A stretch of DNA of 64,000 nt from assembly GCA_027186245.1 (NCBI GenBank), contig CP114483.1, positions 5,528,001 through 5,592,000 of the forward strand, given 5' to 3'. The notes under the pieces are model-generated. The model worked only from the letters and a program-made list of their open reading frames with translations. It ran no database searches and was not told the DNA's origin. The stretch's first letter is position 1; each line of letters begins with the position of its first letter. Shown piece after piece: positions 33,496 through 43,723 of this stretch. This stretch comes from Coriaria nepalensis (taxonomy: Eukaryota; Streptophyta; Magnoliopsida; Cucurbitales; Coriariaceae). Both the position numbers and the translations under genes were made by a program.

Positions 33496-36400
33496 ATTAA
33501 TCTAATATGATAGACAAAAAATCGAATATTAATTTACAATATAAAATATAATCAATTTTCAACTTACGATATAAAATTTAATATTAATTCCTCCTTATTA
33601 TGATTAATTTTTTCTTTTCGTGTAAGATTTTTTTATAATATAAAAGTAAATACTCCTAAGAATTGTGATGTTGCCACGTCATCATTCGAAAAATGATGTG
33701 GCATCATCACAACCACGAGATAAAACCATCATCAACCGACATTTGAACATTTCTGTTCTATCTACTAGAGATGTACTATTGACTTTTCCAGACTAAATTA
33801 AGCCGTTGGATTTAGAAAGAATTAGAAAGTAGTATAAACTGACGGTGTTAATCGATTGATAATCAATTAATTTGTCTGTTTGTTTGTATCAAATCAATAT
33901 GCTATAACAGTCAAGGAACGTGTTGCCGGGGGCCATAATCGTAAAATGACAAGATAGATCTTTCATCTATGTACGGACTAGATGGCTAAGACCCCACCAT
34001 GCCACCACATCCACTGCAAGTTGCGAAAATGGTTGGGTGCAAGTTGTTGGTCTAGTTGAAGACCGGGGATCAACCTGGTTTCAGCTCTGGTTTTTGGTTT
34101 CAGGTATTAGATTTGTTTAATTAAGTGGGTCCCATTTACAGATTCAACTTAAGTCTTAATTAATATCTTAATTATCTTTATAGTTTATATTTTACCTTTT
34201 GACTTTATGGATCGAGTTAAGAACAAAAACAGAAGAATATGGGAGATTGATTGACTTATTACAGTATTACTACATTAACGTGACAATTGGCTGTTTATTT
34301 TGGTAATTAAAATGAATACTGTGGGTGATTTCTATACGTGGATAGAAGTCAATTGAACTCGACCTATTAATCTAACGACCTGAAAATCAAGCATATATTC
34401 ATAATTTTTTTATTTTTATTTTACTAATAAAAAGCTGTAAAACCTGATTTAACTATATTTGTTGTCGGGTATGCTCCTTACAAGTGGGAAGGCTTTGCAC
34501 GTGACTGGTGGAAGATAGGAGTAATTAGGACATGGCGAGGTTCATAGAACCAAGGGTAAACTCCCTACATTTTGTTCATTTCCACTCCCTAATCCCTATA
34601 TTTATATTTCATGGTTTCGGAATTTTTGAGTTATTAGTTTTGGTATGAGTGTGACCCATCTGGCTGACCCGAATTCGGAATCGATCGGATCATAATCTGA
34701 TTCTTCGTATTAATATTTTTATTTAGTTAAATTGGATTCATCTAATTAAGATTGTATTAGATATTCGATATGATCAGATTTTTTTTTACTGTTAATTATT
34801 TAAAATTTTAGTTTAATTAATTATTTGTTAAGATAATTTTTTTTCCTTTATTTTTAATGAATACTTTTTTTTCCTTTTTGATATTTTTTTTAAAGAATAT
34901 ATATTTTTTCCTTTCAAGTCTTTTATTAATGAATTTTCATTAAATTTAATTAAATGACTCTTAATTTTTAAATTAAAATTTCCTCAAAATATACTTTTTT
35001 ATTTATTTCTTTTCTTATATAATTTTTCATTATTATTTGTTCTTAAATATATGAAGTAATTTCTCAAATAAATAAATAAATAAATATATATATATATAAA
35101 CAAACAATATTTTCAATTTTCCATTTATTTTGTCAATTATATATATTTTTATTTTTATTGGATTTATATTTATTATTATTTTTAAATACAATTTTTAATT
35201 AATTATTTCTTAAATATTAGTTGATTTTTTCATTAAATATACATTTTAATTAAAAATAATAATACAATTTAAATTACACACATTAATATTTTCCTTAAAA
35301 AAAATCGCTTAATATTTAATACTTGTATTGTTTGAAAAAGTCATTCTTCTTCTTATAGTTCACGAAAAGCATTCGGTAAGCTATTTGCTTTTGGTCATTG
35401 TAAATAAATTTCATATCAACTTGTTCTTTGGATTCTCATCTGGAATTTACTGCCACGTCAACGGCACCCTTTCTTCGTCTTCGTCTTCGTCTTCTTCTTT
35501 CTCTGCTGGTTTTTGTACGTTTCTATATTTTATCATTTCTTGAAGTCGAACGTTCATACGCATAGAAGTAATAATTAAAAGAAATAATATTATCAGTTCA
35601 TTAACAAGGTATTGAATAGGCAAACAAAAAGATGATCAACTATTAATCTTGACTGCTAATTGAACCCGTACCGAATTGGACGATTACCAGACATGTCGGG
35701 TCAACTCACGTGATGGAAGGGAACTTTAGGTCAGCAACAGAGTTTAGAAGTCAATAGTTGTAAGTTGTTAGAAAGATAAGTAGATAAACTTCACACGTTT
35801 ATAGTATTATGATTGTTTTATAGTTTATTATATGTAGTCTTATTATATTATAATTATTCCCTCAGGGTGGGTGGGTAAAAAACACAGCATTAAATAACAA
35901 CACTATGATTATGATATAATGTAAAACAGCACAACAAAGACACAATAACGTCTGCGACAAGTTATTTTTCAACACATAGAATGAACATAATAAATTTGAT
36001 AAATAGTGATATTTACAGGTAAGCAAATTCCATTGATGATTCGCCGTGCCCATCATGGAATCACAGTTTTTGAGGAATCAATAACGAGGTTTTAGTTGGG
36101 TAGAAACTTGTAAAGTAGGACAGGATTAGTTGGCATTTGTTGACTAAAACAACGCATCAAATTCCATCGGTGATTTTAATGGGACCCATTGATAATCTGT
36201 TGGGCCCACAAAATGAATCAAATGTGGTCTTCACTCATGCATTTGACCTGAGGATTATAAATTGTCTAGTAATGTTTTGCCGACAAGTGATGGCATATAT
36301 CGATGTCACCAGAACAAAAAGATCCCGATCCATAATACAAGATTTAAAAAAGGGCAGTGCTAATTTGATTCAAATCTGTACATAATAACGGCGCGTGATA

Positions 36401-36839
36401 TTAAAATTTGATCAAGTACCTCAGTTATCCAAGAAGGAAGATTGAGCAGGCAATTGATTGCGAAGTAATAACAATTCACAGGGGGGTGACCAGCCAGTTA
36501 ATTTGCTACAAAATTGTGGTCCTATTACATTCACATTCACTGAATAATGCACTGACACTATGTACTCATCAAATGCCACTACTTGTGTTTTTTGCGTATG
36601 ATACAAAGTAAGACTTCTTTTCATGTGCTTGGTTTTATAATACGTTGCTGCCTACAGATACTATGATATGTTGCTTCCTCCCTAGAACTAGTATCAAGCA
36701 ACTCTACTACATTGTTAACAGGAAACAATGTTTTTGGGCTTCTTGCTTAATCGAAAGAAGCAATTTTATCTGCTTGTTTTTTCCGCTGAGGAACTTACGG
36801 AAGTTGAGTATTTCTCTCATTTGAGTGGAGTGAAAGGCA
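33496..36839. other. AT-rich intergenic DNA
   Basis: No convincing gene. The stretch 34760-35320 is extremely AT-rich with AAATAAATAAAT runs. An open segment with Ser codons in a CGTCTT triplet repeat lies at 35433-35515. Short frames at 36137-36624 overlap on both strands and show no motif. Confidence 0.4.
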
Positions 36840-36996
36840 ATAATCCTTTGGCATGTTGACTCTCCATTTCAAGAAGCATCAAAGATTTCTGCCTATGGTA
36901 TCTGTTTCTTTTTGCTGAAAGAGCTGGAAGAAGAAACAAAAGAAAGTCATTATAAAATATAAACAATTGCTCGAGGTTATCTCATAGTAAAGAATG

Positions 36997-37028
<32 letters not shown>

Positions 37029-37199
37029 CTCACACATTAGATCCTGAGGTAGAGTGAAATCATACTCATTTCTTCTTCTTCTGATGCAGAAAAGGTATAT
37101 TCCCAAAAGTAACACACACAAAACCACTAGAGCTGATAAGCCTATTGCAATTTTACCCGCAGAAGATAACCGGTCGTTTTTCCAAAATATTGGGCATTT
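36840..37199 (-). pseudogene. Receptor-like kinase transmembrane exon, truncated
   Basis: The minus strand from 37199 is open to a GTGAGT splice donor at about 37033. It encodes a short extracellular tail, then IAIGLSALVVLCVLLLGIYL (a single membrane-spanning helix), then a basic stop-transfer stretch CIRRRR and NEYDFTLPQDL. This arrangement is typical of plant receptor-like kinases, including G-type lectin kinases, where the TM exon is followed by juxtamembrane and kinase exons. An intron with (AT)n follows. A pyrimidine-rich CAG acceptor lies at about 36915, then a short open piece (KETDTIGRN). No kinase domain is present downstream. Upstream the exon is cut at the copia-E boundary, and the other side of copia-E does not continue it. 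The family call rests on the TM and basic pattern alone. Confidence 0.4.
36997..37023. repeat. (AT)n microsatellite
   Basis: About 27 alternating A/T bases inside the presumed intron of the receptor-kinase fragment. Confidence 0.9.
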
Positions 37200-37313
37200 T
37201 GTGACACTTACACTAAGGTAAAGTTCAAATCGAAAGATACTTTATTTCATGCATATGCACCGTCTTCAAGATTCTGACAGGTTAATTCATTTACACTTTA
37301 TCCACTGGGGGAT
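37200..37313 (+). repeat. Extra copy of copia-E 3' internal end
   Basis: These 114 bp (TGTGACACTTACACTAAGG to the polypurine tract) are nearly identical to 42486-42599; one visible change is CCACTGGGG against CCAGTGGGG. They should occur only before the 3' LTR. Their presence before the 5' LTR suggests the remains of an upstream tandem copy. The alternative, an 855/818-bp LTR starting TGTGACAC, is less likely because a polypurine tract and the classic TGTTGGA start lie inside it. Confidence 0.85.
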
Positions 37314-37765
37314 TGTTGGACTTTTTCCTTTGGCTAAAGTGAAATGGATTAAAGACCCAAAGCCCAAAAAATGTTTAATAAATGCAATTAAATGCATCCC
37401 ACATTGGAAAGGGAGAAACATTTTTAAGCATTTATAAGTAATTGCAAATAGTAAATATTTGTAATAATAACTAAGTATTGGGGTTTGGCTGAGACTCGCA
37501 CTCGCACGCGCGCGCGCGGCGTGGGCGTGAGGCGTAAGGCGTGAGGCGCTTTTGGCGCTTATTAGGCGCACTTGGCACTTGACACTTGACACTTGGCACT
37601 TTTGCGACGTGGCGGCCCGTGGCGGCCAGCCGCTACATGCGGTGGTTGATCGACTACTTCAACGTTTGACAGTTAAAACGGTTAGTTACAGTTAGAGTTT
37701 GAATTTCGGGAATTCAAATATCTGACTGTTAAAGCAGTTAAACTGTTTTAAACAAAGAAGTGTGA

Positions 37766-37799
37766 CTGTTTGTGAAACAGTATACTGTTTCACGAACAG
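37766..37799. promoter_or_regulatory. 34-bp near-perfect palindrome upstream of LTR TATA box
   Basis: The arms CTGTTTGTGAAACAGTA and TACTGTTTCACGAACAG are inverted copies with one mismatch; the inner 22 bp are perfectly self-complementary. It ends 14 bp before the TATA box, and the same palindrome is at 43015-43048 in the other LTR. Its position suggests a binding site for a dimeric regulator or a hairpin in DNA; this is inference. Confidence 0.7.
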
Positions 37800-37813
37800 G
37801 TGCCAAAATTTGC

Positions 37814-37822
37814 CTATAAATA
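37814..37822 (+). promoter_or_regulatory. Copia-E LTR TATA box
   Basis: CTATAAATA within the LTR, about 260 bp before the gag-pol start. The same motif is at 43063-43071 in the 3' LTR. It is the likely core promoter for the element RNA. Confidence 0.65.
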
Positions 37823-38075
37823 AGAGAAACCTGAAGAGAACGAAAGATCAATCTTCTTCTCAGTTTTCGTACTGTCAGAAACCGAATATATTCCATAACA
37901 AAATTTCACTGTTGCTTGTGATCTTTTGTAAAGGCTTATCATATCCCGAAAACTATTTTCACAGTAACCTAAAGCAATCTGGGAGGGTGAAAATATCGTT
38001 TTTTGGAAAACGTATCTGTTACGTGTTTCGAGTCTTGATCCATTTATTTCAACAATCAAAAAATGATATTCTGCA

Positions 38076-41000
38076 ATGGAGACCGAGACTGCTGTTTCAA
38101 CCATAAAGCTGATGAACCAGGATCTTGTGAGGCTTGATCGATTTGATGGATCAAACTTCACACGATGGCAAGACAAATTGAAGTTCTTGCTCACTGCCTT
38201 GAAGATCTATTACATTCTGGATCCTAACCTTCAACCACTTCCAGAATCCTCTCCAGATGATACCGAAGAGATCAAAGCAGCGAAACTGAAAAGGGACGAG
38301 GATGTAATTATGTGTCGGGGACACATTCTGAATGCTCTATCTGACCGTCTGTTTGATCTCTATACAAATACAAAGTCTGCAAAGGAAATCTGGAATGCGT
38401 TGGAGAACACGTACAAGGCAGAAGAGGAAGGTACTAAAAAATTCTTAATATCTGAGTATTTTAACTTTAAAATGCTTGATGGAAAACCTCTCTTAGATCA
38501 GATTCATGATTTACAAGTTATTGTTAATAAACTTGTTGCTGTAAAAGTCATACTTCCTGAAATTTTTCAAGTTGGTGCTATAATTGCTAAGCTACCATCT
38601 AGTTGGAAAAGTTACAGGAAGAAGATTCTTCACAATAACGAAGATTACTCTTTGGAAGAGGTTAAAAAGCATCTACGTATTGATGAAGAATCTCGGACTA
38701 GAGACAAGAAAGCGGAGGAAACCGATATCGGTACCTCAAAGGCCAATGCTGTAGAAAGGCCTAGCCATCCCAAGGGCAAAAATCACAAAACAAATTTTCT
38801 TGGTCCGAAGAGGGATCAAGGAAAGTTCAAAACTGACAAGAAAAAGGGTGCTTGTTTTGTTTGTGGCAAATCTGGGCATTTTGCTCGTGATTGCAGATTC
38901 AGAAAGAAACAAAATGAGAATGGAAAAGTGAATGCCGTACATGAGGAGATCATCGCTACTGTGAGCGAGATCAATGCTATCCAAGGAAAAGTTCAAGGAT
39001 GGTGGTACGATACTTGTGCAACTGTGCACGTTTCCTATGACAGATCACTGTTCAAGACTTTTGATGAAGTCGGAAATGGACAAGAGATTCAAATGAGAAA
39101 TGAAGGTCGTTCCAAGGTACTTGGCAAAGGAAGCATTGAAGTGATCTTCACCTCTGGTAAAAAGATCACCCTAGAAAATGTTTTGTATGTTCCTGATATG
39201 AACAGGAATCTGATTAGTGGTGATTTGTTAGGGAAACCCGGAATCAAATCTGTTTATGAATCCGGGAAGTTGATTTTGTCAAAAAATGGCTCTTTCATTG
39301 GAAAGGGTTATTCTAGTGATGGGATGGTGAAACTATGTACTATTGACAATGATGTTAATAATAAAAATGCTAGTAGTTCTGTTTATATGATTGATTTAAA
39401 TTCTATTTCATTGTGGCATGGTAGACTTGCACATATAGGCATTAGTACCATTAACAGAATTATTAAATGTGGCCTAATATCATGTGATACTAGTAATTTC
39501 GAAAAATGTGAAATATGCACTAAATCAAAAATGGTTAAGAAGCCTTTTCATAGTGTTGAAAGGTCATCTCAACTATTGGATTTAGTGCATAGTGATTTAT
39601 GTGAATTGAATGGCATCTTAACAAGAGGAGGTAAAAGATATTTTGTAACTTTTATAGATGATTGTTCTAGATATACTTATGTTTATTTACTTAAACATAA
39701 AGATGAAACATTCATTGCATTTAAAAATTATAAGGCCGAAGTTGAAAATCAACTAGGAAGAAAGATTAAGATCTTAAGAAGTGATAGGGGTGGAGAATAT
39801 TTCTCAAATGAATTTTTTGCATTTTGTGAAGAGCATGGTATAATACACCAATGCTCTGCCCCTTTCACACCTCAACAAAATGGCTTAGCCGAGAGAAAAA
39901 ACAGAACATTTCTTGAAATGACTAATGCTATGTTGTTGAATGCAAAATTACCTAACAATTTGTGGGGAGAAGCTATTTTAGGTGCATGTCACATTCTTAA
40001 CAGGATTCCTTTGAAGAAGAGTAAAATTTCCCCATATGAGATGTGGAAAGGAAGAAAACCGAATATCGGTTATTTCAAAGTGTGGGGGTGTCTTGCTTAT
40101 TGCAAGAACACAGATCCTAAAAGGACTAAATTGAGTTCGAGAGCCATAAAGTGTGCATTTGTTGGTTATGCAACAAACAGCAAGGCTTATAGGCTATTAG
40201 ACTTGGAGTCTAATGTAATAATTGAATCTAGAGAAGTGGAGTTTTTTGAGAACTTATTGCCTTTGGATAATAATTCTCAAAACACTACCAATATTGAAGA
40301 ATCTCAAATAGAGATACCTACAAGGGTTGTTGAGCAACCAATTGAACCTCGTAAAAGCCAAAGAGCAAGAAAAGGAAAAGAATTGGGATCTGATGAGATT
40401 GATTCTCAACTCATTACTTTCTGTTTGGTGGAAGGTAATAGAGAAGAGGTCATTAGGAAAATTCCTATAGTTCTTCAAATTGAAGATGATCCCAAAACAT
40501 ATAAGGAAGCTATGTCTTCTAGAGATTATGCTTTTTGGAAAGAGGCAATAAATGATGAAATGGATTCAATTATATCTAACCATACTTGGGAAATAGTTGA
40601 ATTACCACCCGGTTCAAAATCAATAGGGTGTAAGTGGATATTTAAGAGGAAATATCATACTGATGGCACTCTTCAAACTTTTAAGGCTAGATTAGTAGCC
40701 AAAGGTTTTAGACAAAAGGAAGGTATCGATTATTTTGATACATATGCACCTGTTGCTAGAATAACTTCTATTCGAATCTTGTTTGCCTTAGCTTCAATCC
40801 ATAATCTTTATATTCATCAAATGGATGTTAAAACTGCATTTCTGAATGGTGATCTCAATGAGGAGGTCTATATGGAACAACCGGAAGGTTTTGTTCTACC
40901 AGGAAATGAATATAAAGTGTGCAAATTAGTCAAATCATTATATGGTTTGAAGCAAGCCCCAAAACAATGGCATGAAAAGTTTGACATTGTCATTCTTTCA

Positions 41001-42029
41001 AATGGTTTTAGACATAACAATGCTGATAAATGCCTATACTCAAAAGTTTGTGATGGCTATATCATAATTGTTTGTCTTTATGTTGATGACATGTTAATCT
41101 TGAGTGATGACATGAAGGGTGTAATAGAAACGAAGAGGTTTCTATTCTCCACGTTCAAGATGAAAGATCTTGGACAAGTGGATACCATTTTAGGTATTAA
41201 GGTGAAGCAAAATAGTGGGGGATATATATTAAGTCAATCTCATTACATTGAGAAAGTACTTAATAAGTTTAGTCATCTAAAGTTCAAGGAGGCAAACACT
41301 CCATTTGATTCAAGTATAAAACTTGTTGAGAACAAGGGAAGAGCAGTGGCTCAACTTGAATATGCAAGTGCTATAGGAAGTCTCATGTATGCTGCACATT
41401 GCACAAGAGCTGATATATCATTTGCGGTTAGTAAACTAAGTAGGTTTACTAGCAATCCGAGCATTAAGCATTGGAAGGCAATTAGTAGAGTTCTTGGTTA
41501 TCTTAAGAGAACCAAGGAAATAAGTCTCCACTATTCAAAGTTCCCAGCTATACTCGAAGGATATAAAGATGCAAGTTGGATATCAAGTGTAGAAGATAAC
41601 AAATCTACTACAGGTTGGGTATTCACACTTGGAGGTGGTGCTGTTTCTTGGGGTTCCAAGAAACAAACGTGCATCACGCACTCAACCATGGAGTCCGAGT
41701 TCATTGCTTTGGCAGCAACTGGGAAAGAGGCTGAGTGGCTAAGAGACCTTCTTTTAGATATTCCATTTACTTCAAAACAAGTATCTGCTATATCTATACA
41801 TTGTGATAGTCAAGCCACCTTATCCCGAGCATACAGCGGAGTGTATAACGGGAAGTCAAGACATATTAGTCTTAGACATGATTATGTGAGACAATTAATT
41901 CAAAGTGGAATTATTGTCATCACATATGTGAGATCAAGTGAAAATTTAGCGGATCCTTTTACCAAACCTCTTTCAAGAGAATTGGTAAAGTATACATCTA
42001 GAGGGATAGGACTGAAACTCTTAAGTTAA
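38076..42029 (+). CDS. Copia-E gag-pol polyprotein, 1317 aa
   Basis: A single uninterrupted frame carries the full Ty1/copia set in order. Gag is at about residues 15-200 ([16 protein letters not shown]2 type). A CCHC zinc knuckle follows at C260, C263, H268 and C273. Protease starts near D312 ([11 protein letters not shown]). The integrase zinc finger uses H448, H453, C478 and C481. The integrase core has D506, D570 and E606 (GLAERKN). RT spans about 835-1080 with D917 in [10 protein letters not shown] and the YVDDM box at 1002-1006. RNase H spans about 1165-1300 with E1207 and D1244. All catalytic acids expected for integrase, RT and RNase H are present. Protease has DTC where D-S/T-G is usual. 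The ATG at 38076 is the first in frame after the LTR. The product would be cut into particle, protease, integrase and RT, acting in cytoplasmic particles and the nucleus. No canonical primer site is visible upstream, so self-replication is uncertain. Confidence 0.95.
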   Translation: METETAVSTIKLMNQDLVRLDRFDGSNFTRWQDKLKFLLTALKIYYILDPNLQPLPESSPDDTEEIKAAKLKRDEDVIMCRGHILNALSDRLFDLYTNTKSAKEIWNALENTYKAEEEGTKKFLISEYFNFKMLDGKPLLDQIHDLQVIVNKLVAVKVILPEIFQVGAIIAKLPSSWKSYRKKILHNNEDYSLEEVKKHLRIDEESRTRDKKAEETDIGTSKANAVERPSHPKGKNHKTNFLGPKRDQGKFKTDKKKGACFVCGKSGHFARDCRFRKKQNENGKVNAVHEEIIATVSEINAIQGKVQGWWYDTCATVHVSYDRSLFKTFDEVGNGQEIQMRNEGRSKVLGKGSIEVIFTSGKKITLENVLYVPDMNRNLISGDLLGKPGIKSVYESGKLILSKNGSFIGKGYSSDGMVKLCTIDNDVNNKNASSSVYMIDLNSISLWHGRLAHIGISTINRIIKCGLISCDTSNFEKCEICTKSKMVKKPFHSVERSSQLLDLVHSDLCELNGILTRGGKRYFVTFIDDCSRYTYVYLLKHKDETFIAFKNYKAEVENQLGRKIKILRSDRGGEYFSNEFFAFCEEHGIIHQCSAPFTPQQNGLAERKNRTFLEMTNAMLLNAKLPNNLWGEAILGACHILNRIPLKKSKISPYEMWKGRKPNIGYFKVWGCLAYCKNTDPKRTKLSSRAIKCAFVGYATNSKAYRLLDLESNVIIESREVEFFENLLPLDNNSQNTTNIEESQIEIPTRVVEQPIEPRKSQRARKGKELGSDEIDSQLITFCLVEGNREEVIRKIPIVLQIEDDPKTYKEAMSSRDYAFWKEAINDEMDSIISNHTWEIVELPPGSKSIGCKWIFKRKYHTDGTLQTFKARLVAKGFRQKEGIDYFDTYAPVARITSIRILFALASIHNLYIHQMDVKTAFLNGDLNEEVYMEQPEGFVLPGNEYKVCKLVKSLYGLKQAPKQWHEKFDIVILSNGFRHNNADKCLYSKVCDGYIIIVCLYVDDMLILSDDMKGVIETKRFLFSTFKMKDLGQVDTILGIKVKQNSGGYILSQSHYIEKVLNKFSHLKFKEANTPFDSSIKLVENKGRAVAQLEYASAIGSLMYAAHCTRADISFAVSKLSRFTSNPSIKHWKAISRVLGYLKRTKEISLHYSKFPAILEGYKDASWISSVEDNKSTTGWVFTLGGGAVSWGSKKQTCITHSTMESEFIALAATGKEAEWLRDLLLDIPFTSKQVSAISIHCDSQATLSRAYSGVYNGKSRHISLRHDYVRQLIQSGIIVITYVRSSENLADPFTKPLSRELVKYTSRGIGLKLLS

Positions 42030-42590
42030 GAGATCCACCAATGACGGCAACCCAACTTAACACTAGGAAATGACTAGTATTAAGTTCAAAGGGTAAAAAC
42101 AAGTCATTGATAAGTGGATAGTATTTCAGCACTAAACTGATGGCCCTATCTAAGATGTATAGTGCTGGTTGTTACAGTCGAGGGTTGAGTTTGTCAAACT
42201 CTTAATGAAGTTCAGTCTATGAGTGATAAGTATCTTAAATGTAACAAAGATACTGAAAGAACTTCACCTATATAAACTTAGAGGTGGTGCCGCCTCTCAT
42301 AAGAATTAGAGTTTTTCTTAAGAAAGTTTATGAATAGGATGAGCACAAGGCCATAATAGTGCTAAGCGAGATATATATGGAATATATGAATTATGAGTGT
42401 CTATGTGTGTGGTATCACCGGTTTTGTCACATATATGAAATAACTGGTTCAAAGCTTTGAGCTACCTGGGATTTCGACAGAACTTTGTGACACTTACACT
42501 AAGGTAAAGTTCAAATCGAAAGATACTTTATTTCATGCATATGCACCGTCTTCAAGATTCTGACAGGTTAATTCATTTACACTTTATCCA
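42030..42590 (+). other. Copia-E 3' untranslated internal region
   Basis: About 560 bp between the stop codon and the polypurine tract, without coding potential. Its last part is the segment duplicated at 37200-37313. The 62-codon frame at 42535-42723 (and its twin at 37249-37437) spans the LTR boundary and is not a gene. Confidence 0.7.
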
Positions 42591-42599
42591 GTGGGGGAT
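42591..42599 (+). other. Copia-E polypurine tract
   Basis: GTGGGGGAT directly before TGTTGGAC at 42600. It defines the LTR start. Confidence 0.85.
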
Positions 42600-43303
42600 T
42601 GTTGGACTTTTTCCTTTGGCTAAAGTGAAATGGATTAAAGACCCAAAGCCCAAAAAATGTTTAATAAATGCAATTAAATGCATCCCACATTGGAAAGGGA
42701 GAAACATTTTTAAGCATTTATAAGTAATTGCAAATAGTAAATATTTGTAATAATAACTAAGTATTGGGGTTTGGCTGAGACTCGCACTCGCACGCGCGCG
42801 CGCGGCGTGGGCGTGAGGCGTGAGGCGTGAGGCGCTTTTGGCGCTTATTAGGTGCACTTGGCACTTGGCACATTTGCGACGTGGCGGCCCGTGGCGGCCA
42901 GCCGCCACATGCGGTGGTTGATCGACTACTTCAACGTTTGACAGTTAAAATGGTTAGTTACCGTTAGAGTTTGAATTTCGGGAATTCAAATATTGGGAAT
43001 TCAAAGAAGTGTGACTGTTTGTGAAACAGTATACTGTTTCACGAACAGGTGCCAAAATTTGCCTATAAATAAGAGAAACCTGAAGAGAACGAAAGATCAA
43101 TCTTCTTCTTAATTTTCGTACTGTCAGAAACCGAATATATTCCATAACAAAATTTCACTGTTGCTTGTGATCTTTTGTAAAGGCTTGTCATATCCCGAAA
43201 ACTATTTTCACAGTAACCTAAAGTAATATGGGAGGGTGAAAATATCATTTTTTGGAAAACGTATCTGTTACGTGTTTCAAGTCTTGATCCATTTATTTCA
43301 ACA
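42600..43303 (+). repeat. Copia-E 3' LTR
   Basis: 704 bp, from TGTTGGAC to TTTCAACA, matching 37314-38054. The following sequence (TTAAC) is not found at the left edge of the element. Confidence 0.9.
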
Positions 43304-43460
43304 TTAACTCGGTCTCCTGCAAACGTGAGAATCCCTCTCTTCCTTTCTCGGCTCTGTTGAATAATTCTCCATCTCCACCTTCTGCCCTAGCGGGCTCGCC
43401 GAACGGATCGGCGCTTCTTCCTTCTCCACCTTCTGCTGTCGGAGCCTCTGGTAAACGAAA
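43304..43460 (+). other. Exon-like Ser/Pro-rich segment ending at a splice donor
   Basis: One plus frame is open from the copia-E boundary to AAACGAAAG|GTATGT, a near-consensus donor at 43461. The peptide contains SVSCKRENPSLPFSALL and SPSPPSALAGSPNGSA; it is rich in Ser, Pro and Ala with basic residues, like a chloroplast transit peptide. A possible next exon lies at about 44946-44987, after a TTTTTTTGTAG acceptor. I do not recognise the gene. It could be the 5' part of the NicO-type gene ending at 51360, but middle exons were not found. The 5' side is cut by copia-E. Confidence 0.3.
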
Positions 43461-43723
43461 GGTATGTATATACGCAACGTAAGATACTGTCTTCTCTTAT
43501 ATTTTCTGTTACAATGACCATGAACTTTCAATTCTATCTGGAATTTTTTATACACGTTTTCCTCTGTTTGCTCATTTGATGGATGTATCAAAATGTGTTT
43601 GAAATCTGGAAAAAAGAGTTGCATGGAAGAGAATTTTTAAAATTCCTAAAGTCTTACTTCTGAATATTGTCGCTGTAACTTAAAAAGGATATGCCCCTTT
43701 CGGACTTAGAGGGAATTTCGAAG

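Larger units (their letters stand above)
37314..38054 (+). repeat. Copia-E 5' LTR
   Basis: 741 bp from TGTTGGAC to TTTCAACA. It contains a CpG-rich block (37496-37640), a 34-bp palindrome (37766-37799) and a TATA box (37814-37822). Relative to the 3' LTR it has an extra CTTGACA-type repeat near 37575 and 23 bp near 37725. Confidence 0.9.
37200..43303 (+). mobile_element. Copia-E: Ty1/copia element with intact gag-pol
   Basis: Two LTRs (37314-38054 and 42600-43303), each starting TGTTGGAC and ending TTTCAACA, enclose a single intact polyprotein. A polypurine tract (GTGGGGGAT) precedes the right LTR. By eye the LTRs differ by about 13 substitutions in roughly 700 aligned bases, plus two indels of about 14 and 23 bp that account for the length difference. 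This suggests a fairly young insertion. Left of the 5' LTR lies a 114-bp copy of the internal 3' end, and no TSD is visible. The left edge is therefore not a normal insertion end. Confidence 0.9.

Noticed and set aside
37249..37437. Small gene also found at 42535-42723
   Set aside because: The two identical 62-codon frames span the polypurine tract and LTR start of copia-E, so the duplication is that of the element.
37200..38054. 855-bp LTR beginning TGTGACAC
   Set aside because: It would contain an internal polypurine tract and the standard TGTTGGA start, it lacks a polypurine tract before its right copy, and no target duplication fits; kept only as an alternative.
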